Below the pieces are notes generated by a model. The model was not told where the DNA came from and searched no databases. It saw only the letters and a list, made by a program, of their open reading frames with translations. From Saksenaea vasiformis B4078 (lineage: Eukaryota > Mucoromycota > Mucoromycetes > Mucorales > Saksenaeaceae), in contig JNDT01002298.1 of the NCBI GenBank assembly GCA_000697055.1, positions 1 to 64,000 of the forward strand: 64,000 nucleotides of DNA, read 5' to 3'. This document shows positions 10,606 to 22,303 of the stretch, piece after piece (position 1 is the stretch's first letter; each line of letters starts with the position of its first letter). The position numbers and the translations under genes are program-made.

Positions 10606-11888
10606 ATGAAAACTGTCACCTGTACAGCTCCTGTTAACATTGCTGTGAGTAATAGAGACAAGAAATGATGATGACACTAATTATCATTCTTTGACAGGTT
10701 GTCAAATACTGGGGCAAGCGCGACACTGAACTCATCTTGCCTACAAATGACTCTCTGTCCGTGACTCTTTCTCAGGATATCCTGCATAGCAAAACCACTA
10801 TCTCTGCTTCCGAGAAATATGAGAGTGATCGACTTTGGCTTAATGGCAAGGAGGAAGACATCACCAAGAACAAGCGTATGCACAACTGTTTCCGCGAAAC
10901 ACGCGCCATTCGTCGTCAGATGGAGAAAGATGCTGCTGCTGTAGGCAAACCTATTGAACCCCTGTCAGAATACCATGTACACGTGTGCTCTGAGAACAAT
11001 TTCCCGACCGCTGCCGGCTTGGCATCTTCTGCTTCAGGATTAGCTGCGCTTGTGTATACCTTGGCTCAACTATTCGAGTTGCCCATCACTACGTCGGAAC
11101 TTTCGCGCATTGCCCGTCAGGGATCCGGTTCTGCATGCAGATCGTTGTTTGGAGGATTTGTTGCGTGGGAAATGGGAAACAAGGGGGATGGATCGGATTC
11201 TCTGGCGGTCCAGATAGCACCTGAAACTCACTGGCCTGAGCTGGAGGCTTTGGTATGCGTGGTGTCAGATGCCAAAAAGGGAACTTCCTCGACGGAGGGC
11301 ATGCAGCACACCGTGCAGACCAGTCCCTTGATGGCTGAGCGTTTGAAGCGTGTCCCTGAGACAATGGAAGCAATGAAGAAGGCTATCCTCGACAAGGATT
11401 TCCAGTCATTTGCGGAGTTAACCATGCGCGATTCGAATCAGTTCCACGCTGTCTGTCTCGATACATATCCTCCCATCTTCTACCAGAATGACACCTCACG
11501 CGGTATTATGCGTCTTGTGCATGAGTATAACAAGACGTCGCCTGACGGTAAAATTAAGGCTGCCTATACCTACGATGCTGGCCCGAACGCTGTGATTTAT
11601 GCTCCTAAGGAGAATATGCAAGAAATCATTCAGTTGATTGCCAAGTACTTCCCCGGCACAGATCCAGCAACCTACTTCACGGATCCTTACAAGGTGTTTA
11701 GCGAGCCACATCAAGTTGGAAAGGACTTCAAACTGGCTCACGCCAATTTCAATGAAAACGTAATCCCTGTTTACCCGGCAGGCAGCGTTAGTCGTTTGTT
11801 GCATACCAAGGTCCACGACGGCCCACGTACGTTGAACGAGGTTGAATCCTTATTGAATGCGGACGGTATTCCCAAGCGTTTGGCATAA
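10606..11888 (+). CDS. MVD1: Diphosphomevalonate decarboxylase
   Basis: Exons 10606-10644 and 10698-11888, with an in-phase intron (GTGAGT...GACAG), encode 409 aa, close to the usual 400. The enzyme converts mevalonate diphosphate to isopentenyl diphosphate with ATP, feeding sterol and terpenoid synthesis. Diagnostic segments: VVKYWGKRD near the N-terminus, the GHMP-kinase ATP loop (AAGLASSASGLAAL, residues about 125-140), the DAKKGTSSTEGM segment and the YDAGPNAV block. Start choice: ATG 10606 gives the family N-terminus, MKTVTCTAPVNIAV. A putative polyadenylation signal, AATAAA, lies at 11938-11943. Confidence 0.96.
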
Positions 11889-12749
11889 AACAGTTACTTT
11901 TTCTGTTCCTTACTTTTATTAATCCATCCAAAAAAGAAATAAATCTTGTCTCTGACAATACAACTCGTCATAAGAAGGATAAAAAAAGAAGTCTCTAGAG
12001 TGATACCGCAATAATGTACCGCTCAAACAGGAGATGTGTTCACGACAGCGTCTCTTTCATCAGGGGACGTACGGTGTCCATCAGCAAGCGATGAAGACGA
12101 AAGGTGCTACTGATTTCATCGTCGCAAATAGTATAGCAACAGTAGTATGGGCCGTTTCAGCTGGCAGTTTTCTGCATGAAATATCCTTATGGGTTCTTCT
12201 TGCGCAGAATCATATCGAAAAATATACATCTGAAAAAGCGACCTGAATCTGCTGGATTTGGGATCAACGATTACTTCGTTGTCAATTTAATTCGACAGTA
12301 TATGTCTTAATGCACTACAAAGTATAAAGTAGCAGAAGCTTGAAAATCTTTTATTTCAGTCATAGTAAAACCGAGGTAACCGAAAAAGAACGTTGAAGCG
12401 AACGATTCCATTTCATCTACCACCACTATCATACGGGTCATGTACATGAGCGCTAATCCGTTATCTACAGAAGACTGGCGCGACAATCAGAGCCAAGGCC
12501 AAATGTAAAAGCTGTCAGAGAAACAGAAAACGTATCACTGTACATACGCTAAACTACCAAATTCTACCTACTTGCCACGAAATTGCTCTATAAAAACACT
12601 TGCTGGAAATACGATACTATACTGTGACATGAACCGCGACGCTTAAGGAACAACCCTTCCCTCGGATATAATGCGACTTCCCCAATTAGATTGCTGGATG
12701 ATCTTATTCACGTCTGTGTTGCATGTACGTGAGTTCTAAAGCACTCATA
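11889..12749. other. Intergenic, no gene seen
   Basis: It contains the MVD1 3' end. The remaining frames are short and unrelated to known domains. It ends at the TA dinucleotide flanking the Tc1-like element. Confidence 0.5.
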
Positions 12750-14078
12750 CAGTCCCACCCGGAAAGTCGTGGCCGAAAATAAAAAAATTTTTGACACCGA
12801 AACTTTGTATCGACTTTAAACGTAATTATCTCATGAATCACTATCTCTATCACATAGAGAAAGGTATGATGGGATAGCTCAACACATGTATTTTATTACT
12901 GTAAAAAAAAAATAAAAACTATTAATATTTTGTGTGCCCACCTTTGGCATCTATTACAGCTTGGCATCTGGCGGGCATGCTGGCAATCAATGTGTATGCC
13001 AGTTCATGCCCAAGGTTTTGCCACTCTTGAAGAAGGCAGGCTCTGAGCTCCTACCTTGTTGTTGATATGGCCCCTTCGATCATGTATAGCCTTTTCCAGA
13101 GTATGCCATAGATGTTCAATGGGGTTTAAGTCTGGGCTTTGCGCAGGCCAGTAGTCAAAGCCTGTGATTTGCCATCTATTCTTATACCATGTTGTGTATG
13201 ATCCTGTGTGGCAAGGAGCGCCATCCTCTTGAAAGATAAACTGTCGCCCTTCAGTATCTTTCAGTTTCTGAAGGTATGGGATGAAGTTGTTGGACAAACA
13301 GTTCACATACTCATCCTGATCGACAGTACTATCAAATTGAACTATGGGACCAAAGCCCCCAGCCCAGAAACAACTCCATACCATCACCGAACCTTTCCCA
13401 TACTTGTGCGTAGGAACTATGTTACTTTCCTTGTAACGGTCACCATCTCTCCTTATGACTCGCGCTGCACCGTCATAGCCAGTAACCGTAAATCTTGGCT
13501 CATCCGACCAGATGACGTTGGACCACGTATCTATGGTCCAATCCCTGCGTTCTTTCGCCCACTGAAGTCTTTTCTTCTTGTGCGCCTCAGTTAGATGTGG
13601 TTTATGTGCAGCTATACGAGAATGGGAGCCTGCATCTTGTAAATACTTGATAACTGTGTTGCGTGAAAGGAAAACACCAGCAAAAGCTAATTTAGCCTGC
13701 AGGTCAGCAATCGACTGAAATGAATCGCGCTTTGCAGACAAGACAAGTGCGTTCTTATTGGTAGAGCTGCATTTTCTGATGGCGCCCTGACCTGGGCTTC
13801 GCCGTGGTTCTCCCAGTTCGCTCCCAAGGTTGCAAGATGTTAGAGATGGATCGCGCCGGAATGTTGAGATGGGCTGCAATTTCACAATTTTTCTTTCCAG
13901 CCTCTTTCATTCCGATGATGCGTCCACATGTAAGTCCTGAATGCTCATGACGAGAGGCTGTAGATTGATTTGTTTTATCTTGAAGTGTCATGCTTTCCTG
14001 TATACTGGACTATGGGAAAAAAGGGACGAAAAAAGTCATACATTTTTGGGTTCGGCCATGACTTTTTGGGTGGGACTG
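12750..14078 (-). mobile_element. Tc1/mariner-type DNA transposon, 1,329 bp
   Basis: Both ends carry an inverted repeat beginning CAGTCCCACCC and continuing through AAAGTC[GA]TGGCCGAA, about 26 bp with a few mismatches. The element is flanked by TA on both sides (12748-12749 and 14079-14080), the expected target duplication. It carries one disrupted transposase gene on the minus strand. It sits between MVD1 and the CSC1/TMEM63 gene without interrupting either. Confidence 0.92.
12922..13991 (-). pseudogene. Tc1-like transposase, two frameshifts
   Basis: The gene starts at ATG 13991. The N-terminal helix-turn-helix region (IIGMKEAGKKNCEIAAHLNI) lies in one frame (13755-13991). The catalytic core lies in another (13004 to about 13790), and the last 40 residues in a third (12922 to about 13053). 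The triad is visible: Asp in WSDEPRF, Asp in FQEDGAPCHT, and Glu in SPDLNPIEHLW, with 35 residues between the last two by my count. Frameshifts near 13790 and 13053 mean this copy cannot make a full transposase by simple translation. No intron with proper phase explains either break. Confidence 0.9.
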
Positions 14079-14724
14079 TACATTTCTCTACTTTCAGTTC
14101 GAACAATCCGACTTGCAGGAGAATGCTTATCATAAACACCGCTTGTCCTTCTTTGAATAGGTGGTCTATATCCACGTCTGATGAAAACAAGAAGTCTGGA
14201 AAATAAGTAATGAGACTTAGTTTCTATGCATGCACGTTCCGTTTTGGAAATACAGGGACTCGAGATGTTTCGATCTTAACAGTGACAGCGGGAGGATAAA
14301 CATGTAAGTCGTGAGGGAAGGGCATACCATCTCATCTTTGAGGTAGGTTACAACAGATGGTATTGTCTACAGGTTCATCTCTTGTTTGCTCCTATAACCC
14401 TAGTTCTCGGCTTGGTGAATGAAATCTCGCAAACCTGCTCTACGATTCCTGAATTTTAACCTTAAAATTGTTCAACCTCCATTTCAAACTTTAATTTGTG
14501 GTTGGACAATCCACATCAAAACTCAATTACGATCAACAATCAACCTTATACAAATTTTTAGCCGGCTTAATGCATTCACAGGTAATCTAACCAATTTCCC
14601 CATCCACAGAGTTGGATCGTGTAAGCTTAAAGTTTGCAGGATAAAGTAATTACACTAACTACTTGTTTTTTATCGGTAATATTACAAAACGGTGAAGGAG
14701 CACAACTAAATATCTCTAGGCGTC
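14079..14724. other. Intergenic, no gene seen
   Basis: Lies between the right end of the Tc1-like element and the stop codon of the CSC1/TMEM63 gene. No open frame with recognisable features. Confidence 0.5.
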
Positions 14725-17700
14725 TTATTGTCCTTGATGACCATCGTTATTTCTGGGCGCACAGTAAGATTGCGTGCCCAAGTACTGCCGTCGGAAGTAT
14801 CCGAGAGTTGATGTCGACGAGAACCGCGGAGACGGTGCCTCAAATGGCAAAGGTGACGGAGGGGGCAGATGTTCCACAGCGTCCTCGTAATAGGTCATCC
14901 GATTATCTTGTATATCAGGTCTACTATGCCTCGATGGCACGGTATGGCTTCGGCGTACCTGTAAGAGATGACTATTTGTACTATTATTACTGAAACGCCT
15001 TCCATGCTCGTCGCTAAATGGGTTATTTTGTTCGTTTATCCGGGCGGCGGGTTGTATCCTATTCTCTGCTTCCGAGAACGTTGCGCCAGTTGCCATTGGT
15101 GCCTGAAGGTGGAAACGTGCGGGTAGCGTTTGACGTCGTTGAAGGGTGGATGTAGCATCTTCACCAGCAACACCTGTGCGCGGGACATATCGACATTGCT
15201 TCCGGCGCCTTCCTGCAGGTGCTGAGTCGCGGCGCTTTAGGTTGGCATAGTTTTGTTTTAGCTGACGCCTTACAACGATTGGCAAGTCAGGCATAGAGCG
15301 CGATCGTCTCATGGGTGTGGCGATAATTTCTAACTCGTTCTGATCTACGACTCCCATATAATCGTGTAGTATGGGGGCAGATTTGCGCTTGACCATTGAA
15401 GGTACAGGCAGACCAAATTCCGTCAAGGAGAGTGGACGTGTACTAGGATCTTCGCCAAATAGATGGCTTGTGCGGTTGTCCGGCATGCTTTGTTCCGATG
15501 GCCATGATTCGTACATTTCGATGTACTCTGAAGTGACATTGCGCTGCTGCTCCAAATGCCTGGGAGGTGCCAGGTTCCCATCACCGGATCCCACTGCCAG
15601 AGCGGCGATACCAGGAGAATAAGACATGGATGTTTCATTTACTGTCTGGGTATGAGATGGAGACGGGTGCGGCGGAGGGGGAGAAAGTGGGCCATGCTTT
15701 TCATCTTCTCTGATAAACGCGCTTCCACGTCTGAGATCATTGCCTAGACTATGTTGGTCTAGTGAGGGAGAAGATGCTAGTGCGCCTTGATTTTGTTGCC
15801 AGTATTTTTCGACATGATTATCCTGAACGAGACCACGACGATCGTCATCCAGATCACTCTGCTTTGTCTGTTGACGCAGCAGTAACTGTAACTGTTGTTT
15901 CCTTTCATTCTCCTCGTGATCACTCTCTGCCTCTGGTTCTTCGACTTCTTTTTCTGTAACAGTGCAAAATTCGAGCTGCTGTCCGTTCGCAAAGCTAAGC
16001 ACCGTTTTACGACGCTCATCTTTCGCTTTGCATAATCCTTTGTTTTCGTTGAGATCGAATCCATCTTTTACTCGCTTCGTAAACTTGTGTGCCATCTCAA
16101 TGACTTCCCCGCCACCATGACGGTGGTCAGAGCGCATCAGTGGATGATCGTCAGACTGAGGGTCATGTTGATCTGACTGCGTCGATCGCTGATACACTCG
16201 AGATAGCAGGTGTTTCACGTCATCATGAACCATCGGAATGGAAAGTTTTCCATAAAGTGCTGGATCACGGAATTTCTGCGCCAGATTGCTTTTACTTTTC
16301 TTTGGTAACATGGGCAAGTTGTCGCCGGAACCGATGATGAACGATCCAAGATCGTGTAACCGTCGAGCGTAAAAGTATTGGTAAGCCAAGGTCAGGAATG
16401 GAAGAGGAATCAGCAGGTAGCACTGAAGTGGGCCACCCTTCAAATTGAGGACGACGATCATGATTACTTGGAACAAAACCACTGAGAGCATCACTGTCTG
16501 GAATAGCACAGGCCACATCTTGCCTCCGCTTTCTGTCTCTGTCACATTGATATACATCAATAAGTACTTGTAAACCATAGTCGCAATGAAGAAATAACAT
16601 AATGCAAAAGGAAGCACGAGAGGCGCAATAGCTGAGTACACCAAGGCGATGGTAAAGAAGAAAAGCAAAAGATTGTAGTTTTGTGGGTAGTCGAAAACAG
16701 CAGGTTTGGCGAGCTCCTTTAGCTTGCGGGGGCTTGGACGTGTCACAAGTTTTTTGATCGTGATGACTAGTAATGGCATGATCTGTGCAAGATCCATAGT
16801 GATACTGAGGCCTTTGACGCACACGTAGTTGATCCAAAAATTAGATACATCCGTGATATTTTTCGCCAACTGCATCACGTATTTCGAGAGTGGCTCGTCG
16901 CTGGATAGGCTTCCCTTATTGATTAGGGCCTTTGCTTGCCCATAGAGGCCCAGCAGGATTGAAGCGAGGGAGAAGATGAGGAAATTGTTGATAATAAAGA
17001 ACGTGTAAAGTTTCAGTAGTACTTTACGATCCAAAGTTGTCTGGGTGCGATAACCTTGCAGTTGTGACAGGTACCTGAAGATATATGGCAAGACAAAGAA
17101 GAAGACAGCCATAACGATTGGTGTGAAGTAAGATTGAACGAATCCCATTAAAAATTGGTGGTTGTCGATAAAGTTGTCACCGTCAGGGAAGAAACGAATC
17201 AAGTTGACGATGTTGGATGTAGCTGATAGACCACTGATAGGGGCCATCCAAGCGAATACAAATACCCAGTACATTCCACGTCCTATCCAGCGCTTCGCAA
17301 GACGAGCTTTATTATCCATTGCCAAGTTGGACCAGATGAGATCCTTCGGTGTGGGCGAAAGTCGAACATGGATTTGCCGTTCTAAAGCCCGATTCGTCTT
17401 ATGCGCCCATTCGATATGTTCAAAGGAGGCCCATCCATAGTTGGCTGTTTTGGTGTTCCCGCGTCGCAGCTTGTTAATCTCAGCCTCAGAGTCGTTCACC
17501 ATTTTTGTATAGTGATCGATCGCGTCTATTTTTTTTCCGCCTACACCGAGAAAACCGCCTATTCTTACTTTCGGTCGTTTCTCCTTGACAGTTTTACCGT
17601 CTTGAAAAGGAAAAGCATCAACACACGATCCTATTTTCTTCATCTATTTACCATTCAGATAGTAAGACAAAGTATCTTCCAAGTTATGTACGGCTTCCTC

Positions 17701-18586
17701 GTGTTCTTGTGTCAACTTTGTCAATTTATCGCTATGGTGACCGATCATGGCTTCTTTGATGGGGAAGGGCAAGGTCTTTGTTTCCAGCCATTGCTTTAGT
17801 TTTTCATCCGATCGCATGGCTTCAGGGATGTCGCTGATTAATAATGAATTGGCTGAAGCTTCATTAGCAGGATGTGTGAAAAATTGTTGGCGCATTTTGA
17901 TGTAATCGCACGATGATCGGTACATATAATACGCGATAATAATGGAGAAAATCCACGTGGCACAGAAAGGAGACCAGTACCATCGTGTATCGGGATCCGG
18001 TCGAATCCTTCCATGAAGGTAGTTAATACTGGAGATGGATAGAAAATCAATGCTGGGAGCGGAAGGTAAATCTCTATTTTTGTTGAGTAACAGAAAGCGG
18101 AATGGATTAAAACACAACAGTAAAAATAGCAGCAAACTTCCTTACCCAGTGTGAGCAGTGGCGACGATATTTATGGGTATTAAGGCACACACCCCAATAA
18201 TGCTCATAATAATCAGAAGTTTGCGTAGAACCCGAATAAATCGTATGAATAGAACAGCATCAAAACCAATACGCTCAATCAGAAATTCATCGGATACAGT
18301 GAGCAAAGGTTTGACCCAGTCAAACCAACCAGATCCAACGATTGGCGGTTTTTTACTACAAAAAATGTTTAGTTCCTCTAAGTATATGCAAGAACTATAC
18401 TAACTTTTCAGCTAAGAATTTGTATCGAGGGGCATAAACGAGCGTATGCCGTGGTCTTAGCCAACTAAACCAAAAGACGACACCAATGGCTATGCCGAGG
18501 TTGATACCCAGCTGGACAGCCATCGATTTGACCGTAAGTTGCTCGTCTTCTTTCTTCTGATCCGACCAGGAGACATAAAGGCCCAT
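14725..18586 (-). CDS. CSC1/TMEM63 family stress-gated cation channel
   Basis: Exons 18405-18586, 18146-18355, 17652-18073 and 14725-17600 give 1,229 aa. The family forms osmo-/mechanosensitive Ca2+-permeable channels in plasma or internal membranes. Visible: an N-terminal membrane segment followed by the YAPRYKF motif, a cytosolic RRM-like loop (exon 3 into exon 4) ending IGGFLGVGGKKIDAIDHY, then about nine further membrane segments of the RSN1_7TM/DUF221 core up to residue about 695. A tail of over 500 residues, rich in Ser, Gln, His and charged residues, follows. An in-frame TAG at 17644 appears to split the gene, but it lies in a 51-nt phase-1 intron (17601-17651). Start: the first ATG is 18586. 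The 140-bp upstream gap is shared with the divergent DUF1769 gene. Confidence 0.93.
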
Positions 18587-18726
18587 GAACAAATGAAGGA
18601 TAATGAAAGAAAAAAAAATTAATAAAGAAGGAAACGATAATAATTCTGTGTGCGGCGACTTAAAAAGAGTACAATGGTTTCACCACACCTTTTTTGCTTT
18701 TCTGTAACACAAGCTATTACAACATC

Positions 18727-19579
18727 ATGTCCTACCAAGGCCTTGCCTTGCGTGTCCGCGTCGGGTCTTCCATTGATACACTCCGCCCCATCTCAATCAA
18801 TGATGACACATGCCCTGCCTATGTCAAGACGGATTCTTTTGAAGGGTACATAGGTATCCGTCTTCGTGGAATCTCCGGAAACTCGCCCTATTTCGAGCGA
18901 TTTAAAGATAAGTTTTGTATACAAATTAAGGGCCGCTTTTTGCACGCTTGCACTGCAAATGATATTCTATTCGGAAACGAGTTTGAACGACCACTGCAAT
19001 TACCTTTTGGCACGTCAGTTATTCTTCGTTTTGCGAAATGGTTCGACCCTGGTCTGGAATGCGATCTGTATTGCTCTCAACCTTATGCATTCAGTCCCCT
19101 CATTGTTTCCATGAACCGTCTTGCCATTAAACACGACAGTCTACTTTCCTGGACATCGTCCAATGGCGAACATGTGGAAGAAGATGTCAGTTTGTTATCC
19201 AAGGATTTTGAGACTCCCTATGACCGTAAATTACACTTCACGGCTGAAGATAACAGAAAGACTGTGGCAATTAATGATGGCCAAATTTGGTCAATGGACT
19301 TTTGCAATCCATATACGGATTTAAGCAATGTAAGGCAGTAACAATATAGATACTTTTTACAATATTGGTTAAACCCTTCTCCTCCCGTAGTTTACACTAA
19401 ATATTCCTGGATTTGAAATTAGCATGCTTCCCTACTGGGATGGACAGGTATCTCACTTGACATAGTCTATACATAGGTTTAATTGACTCTATGGTTTTTA
19501 GCCATGGCGTTTTATTGCAAAAACAAGAGATAACACGATAACTTTCTTTGTTATTGAATTTAACCTTGACGCTGATTAA
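18727..19579 (+). CDS. DUF1769 (UPF0590) family protein
   Basis: Exons 18727-19329, 19391-19447 and 19502-19579, all in phase, give 245 aa. The function is unknown; the family is fungal. Hallmarks in order: an N-terminal LRVRVGSS strand, VNDD-like INDDTCP, FEGYIGIRLRG, a GRF motif followed by NDILFGNEFERPLQLPFG, then DPGLECDLY with AFSPL, and the C-terminal NIPGFEISMLPYWDGQPWRF block. The last block spans two introns and is lost if translation stops in intron 1. Start: ATG 18727 gives MSYQGLALRV; the frame is open further upstream but has no ATG. The stop is only 7 bp from the stop of the convergent aminotransferase gene. Confidence 0.88.
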
Positions 19580-19586
19580 AATAATT

Positions 19587-20887
19587 TCATAAAATTTTGC
19601 GGGCCGTGTTATGAATCTCACGTCGAACCTCGTCTCGAAGGAATTCTATGAACTCAGATTGAGGAAATTCGATGGAATCACTACATAATTGTGATCGACT
19701 TAGTTCTATCATGAATAACCTTTATCCTAGCTCATACCGTCCATGGTTCAGATAGATGGTTTCAATTGGTAAAAGTAGTCTCGAAGTACCTACGTGTAAA
19801 ATGAAATTAATCAGCCTTGCGTTTCACAGACACTTACTGGTCAAGAAGCAACCCTGCCATTTTCCCACTTGTGCATCATGTAATTTAGGAAATGACCATT
19901 CAATATCAATATTATGCTTTTGGCACACGGACATTGTCACTTTCATCACCGTGCCAAGTAGGACGTGATCCAATGGCGCTGTTACAAGTACTGGCTTGCC
20001 ACCATCTCGGACGCGTACAGCGAAAAAGTTGGAACTCATGCCTTCATAAAGAAGCCCCTGGTCATCCATCAACAGCACTTCGTTCACATTAGTTAGCTTT
20101 GATTCTTCTAGTCCGACTCGGTCCCTATCCTGCTATCAGATTATGATATCATTTCGTATGGCTTACCGGACCCATTGTGAATCTTTTGCTGCGGGCACTT
20201 TTCTGGTTTTGTTTTCGACTTCAATTTTTATACGTTGTTTGGGAGGCGCTGCTAGCGACGAGAAATGAGCAGCAAAGCGAGGTCCCTTGGTCTATAACCC
20301 GTCATAAACCTGTACTCTCGTTTTTCTTCTTTCTTCCTTTGCTAACCTCAAACGAGTAACCAATTACGATCATCACCTTTGTTTCTAAAGGATGATCTGT
20401 TTTCTGCTCGACGTGATCGTAGTAACCAGCAAGTCCTTTATGCAATAGTGGTATCAGCTTTTCCTCGAGTTGTGTCAAGTCACGGAAAGAAGTGAGGCTG
20501 TCTGTGATCTCCTCCGATTCCGCTTCCTCTCCAGGTCGAGTGAACTTCATTAGAGTTAGAGAACTTGTAATGCGCTTCATGTGGGAATCCAGTTGAACAA
20601 TGGCGTTGCGACCGACCGTTCGCATGCCGGTATAGGCGCCTACAGCGCGAATTTAACATACATTGTTGACATTGCAATGAAAAAAGAGAACTTTTACCAC
20701 GTGGATACTGCAAAACGAAATCATTAGGCGTGACCTGGCTTGTCCAGGTTTTGTATTCTGCGGCTGCACCTGGCTGCAGAGGATTGACCTGCTCAATGAT
20801 GCCTTTGTCATTGCAGTTCGTGAGTCGATGAATGTAAATAGCAAGATCAAGCAAAAACGTACAGCTGTTGTTGTGAGTTGCGGTCAT
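19587..20887 (-). CDS. Class IV aminotransferase-like PLP enzyme
   Basis: Six exons (20698-20887, 20347-20639, 20167-20291, 19838-20124, 19738-19789, 19587-19680), all in phase, give 346 aa. The fold is shared by branched-chain and D-amino-acid aminotransferases and aminodeoxychorismate lyase; this subgroup, found in plants and fungi, has no firmly assigned substrate known to me. Visible: PRGAYTGMRTV, DSHMKRITSSL, the FAAHFSSLAAPPK strand, AAKDSQWVRDR (probable PLP-lysine region), LLMDDQGLLYEGMSSNFFAV (residues that bind the PLP phosphate) and FLTSTSRLLLPIETI. The N-terminal 30 residues are less certain. It converges on the DUF1769 gene with 7 bp between stop codons. Confidence 0.88.
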
Positions 20888-22303
20888 ATAGAATCGCTTG
20901 TTGATAGAGAATATAGGTACTAGGGACCTATGTTGAACGAAGAGGCGCAGAAGCTTAATGATGGAAAAGTTTAATGTGCCTGTCGGAGGTCATTAAGAAG
21001 TTGCACAATGCCCTCGGACAAAAATAAATAAATAAGGAAGAAAGGCCGCTTGATTCAATTAACAGCACCACATCCACAATTCTGCGACCTTAGATATAGG
21101 CTATCTATTGGCGTAGACATCGTTATATGGAGTTGGGTCTGGTAACATTATTTAATAGCATTGCAGCGAAAGAAGGTAAAGCTCATACCGTCACAGACAG
21201 TGTACCTTCATTTGTTTCCGATTGGGCTTTCATCTGGAGACTGTGCTGGCCCCAACTACTTTTGGCATGGTGTTTTTGTTGCAGCCACGTCTTTGGGTTC
21301 TTGCTGTACTGCCATTGGGACTTACAATGGTAAAGATAGAATAAAATACAGGTAACATTCTTGGAGACAGATTGAAATGTCAAGCATTATTATTTTGCAC
21401 CAAAGATGTATTATATTCTTGGATAGGTTTTTAGGTTGAAAACGGATAAATGGGACAGGGTATGACGATGTCGTCTACAAGCAGCACATGTAACCTTCTT
21501 TAGTTGATATACACTAGCACAGAGACGTATTAATAGCAAGATGCAGCACTACAAACCCAACAGGAGGAATACATTTGATTGAGAGTAATCGATGACATAA
21601 CTTGTAGTGATACCAAACTTTGAGGAGAGTACTATACTGGTCATGATCATTATGAATGGATGCCGCGTGTCAAAAATGGTCTTAGACGCACTTCATACTA
21701 ATCATAGCACCTCGATTGACCAGTGCTATTGAAAAGGAGTGCAGAAAATTTGCAGCTAGACGAATTACCTTGAGGAACGTCGCAGCACTTCAATACAATG
21801 TGGGCGCAAGCAGGAACACATAGATCCTAATGGAGTGACTTTGCACGACATGCTTACAAGTATATCTAGCGTGATCATTCAGAATTGATTCCCATTCCGT
21901 CTATTGAGCAGCTGTGTCACAACTTTAAAGGATATGAATAAATTTTATACTAAGTAACAGAATCAATACATGTCATATACATAATTTCTTGATTAAGACA
22001 AACGAAGGCCAATAGAGCAAAGCAAGGCGGATTGTATTTGTCACTCCCATTCCCACGATAGCTACAGCTCGAGACACCATCAAAGTACACATTTATATGC
22101 AGTGTTTCTTAAACCTTCTGGATAGCTTCCTGATATGGGATCAAACATGGTTCCAGATTGAGCTGCACGTCGGATCCTGTCGATAAGTGCATTGGCAGGT
22201 GCGAAGAGCCAGCGGTTCATGCCAGGTTTTCAGCCCACAGTCACGGACCGCGGGATCTGAAAGCACCTTTCTGTCTCTTCTTGCTCTTCTTCAGCGTATC
22301 ACG
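20888..22303. other. Intergenic, no gene seen
   Basis: Separates the aminotransferase gene and the Ert1/AcuK-like gene, both of which start at its edges and read outward, so it contains two promoters. No supportable ORF or repeat. Confidence 0.5.

Noticed and set aside
17638..17650. Premature stop breaking the CSC1/TMEM63 gene
   Set aside because: A well-formed 51-nt intron removes the stop in phase and restores family sequence.
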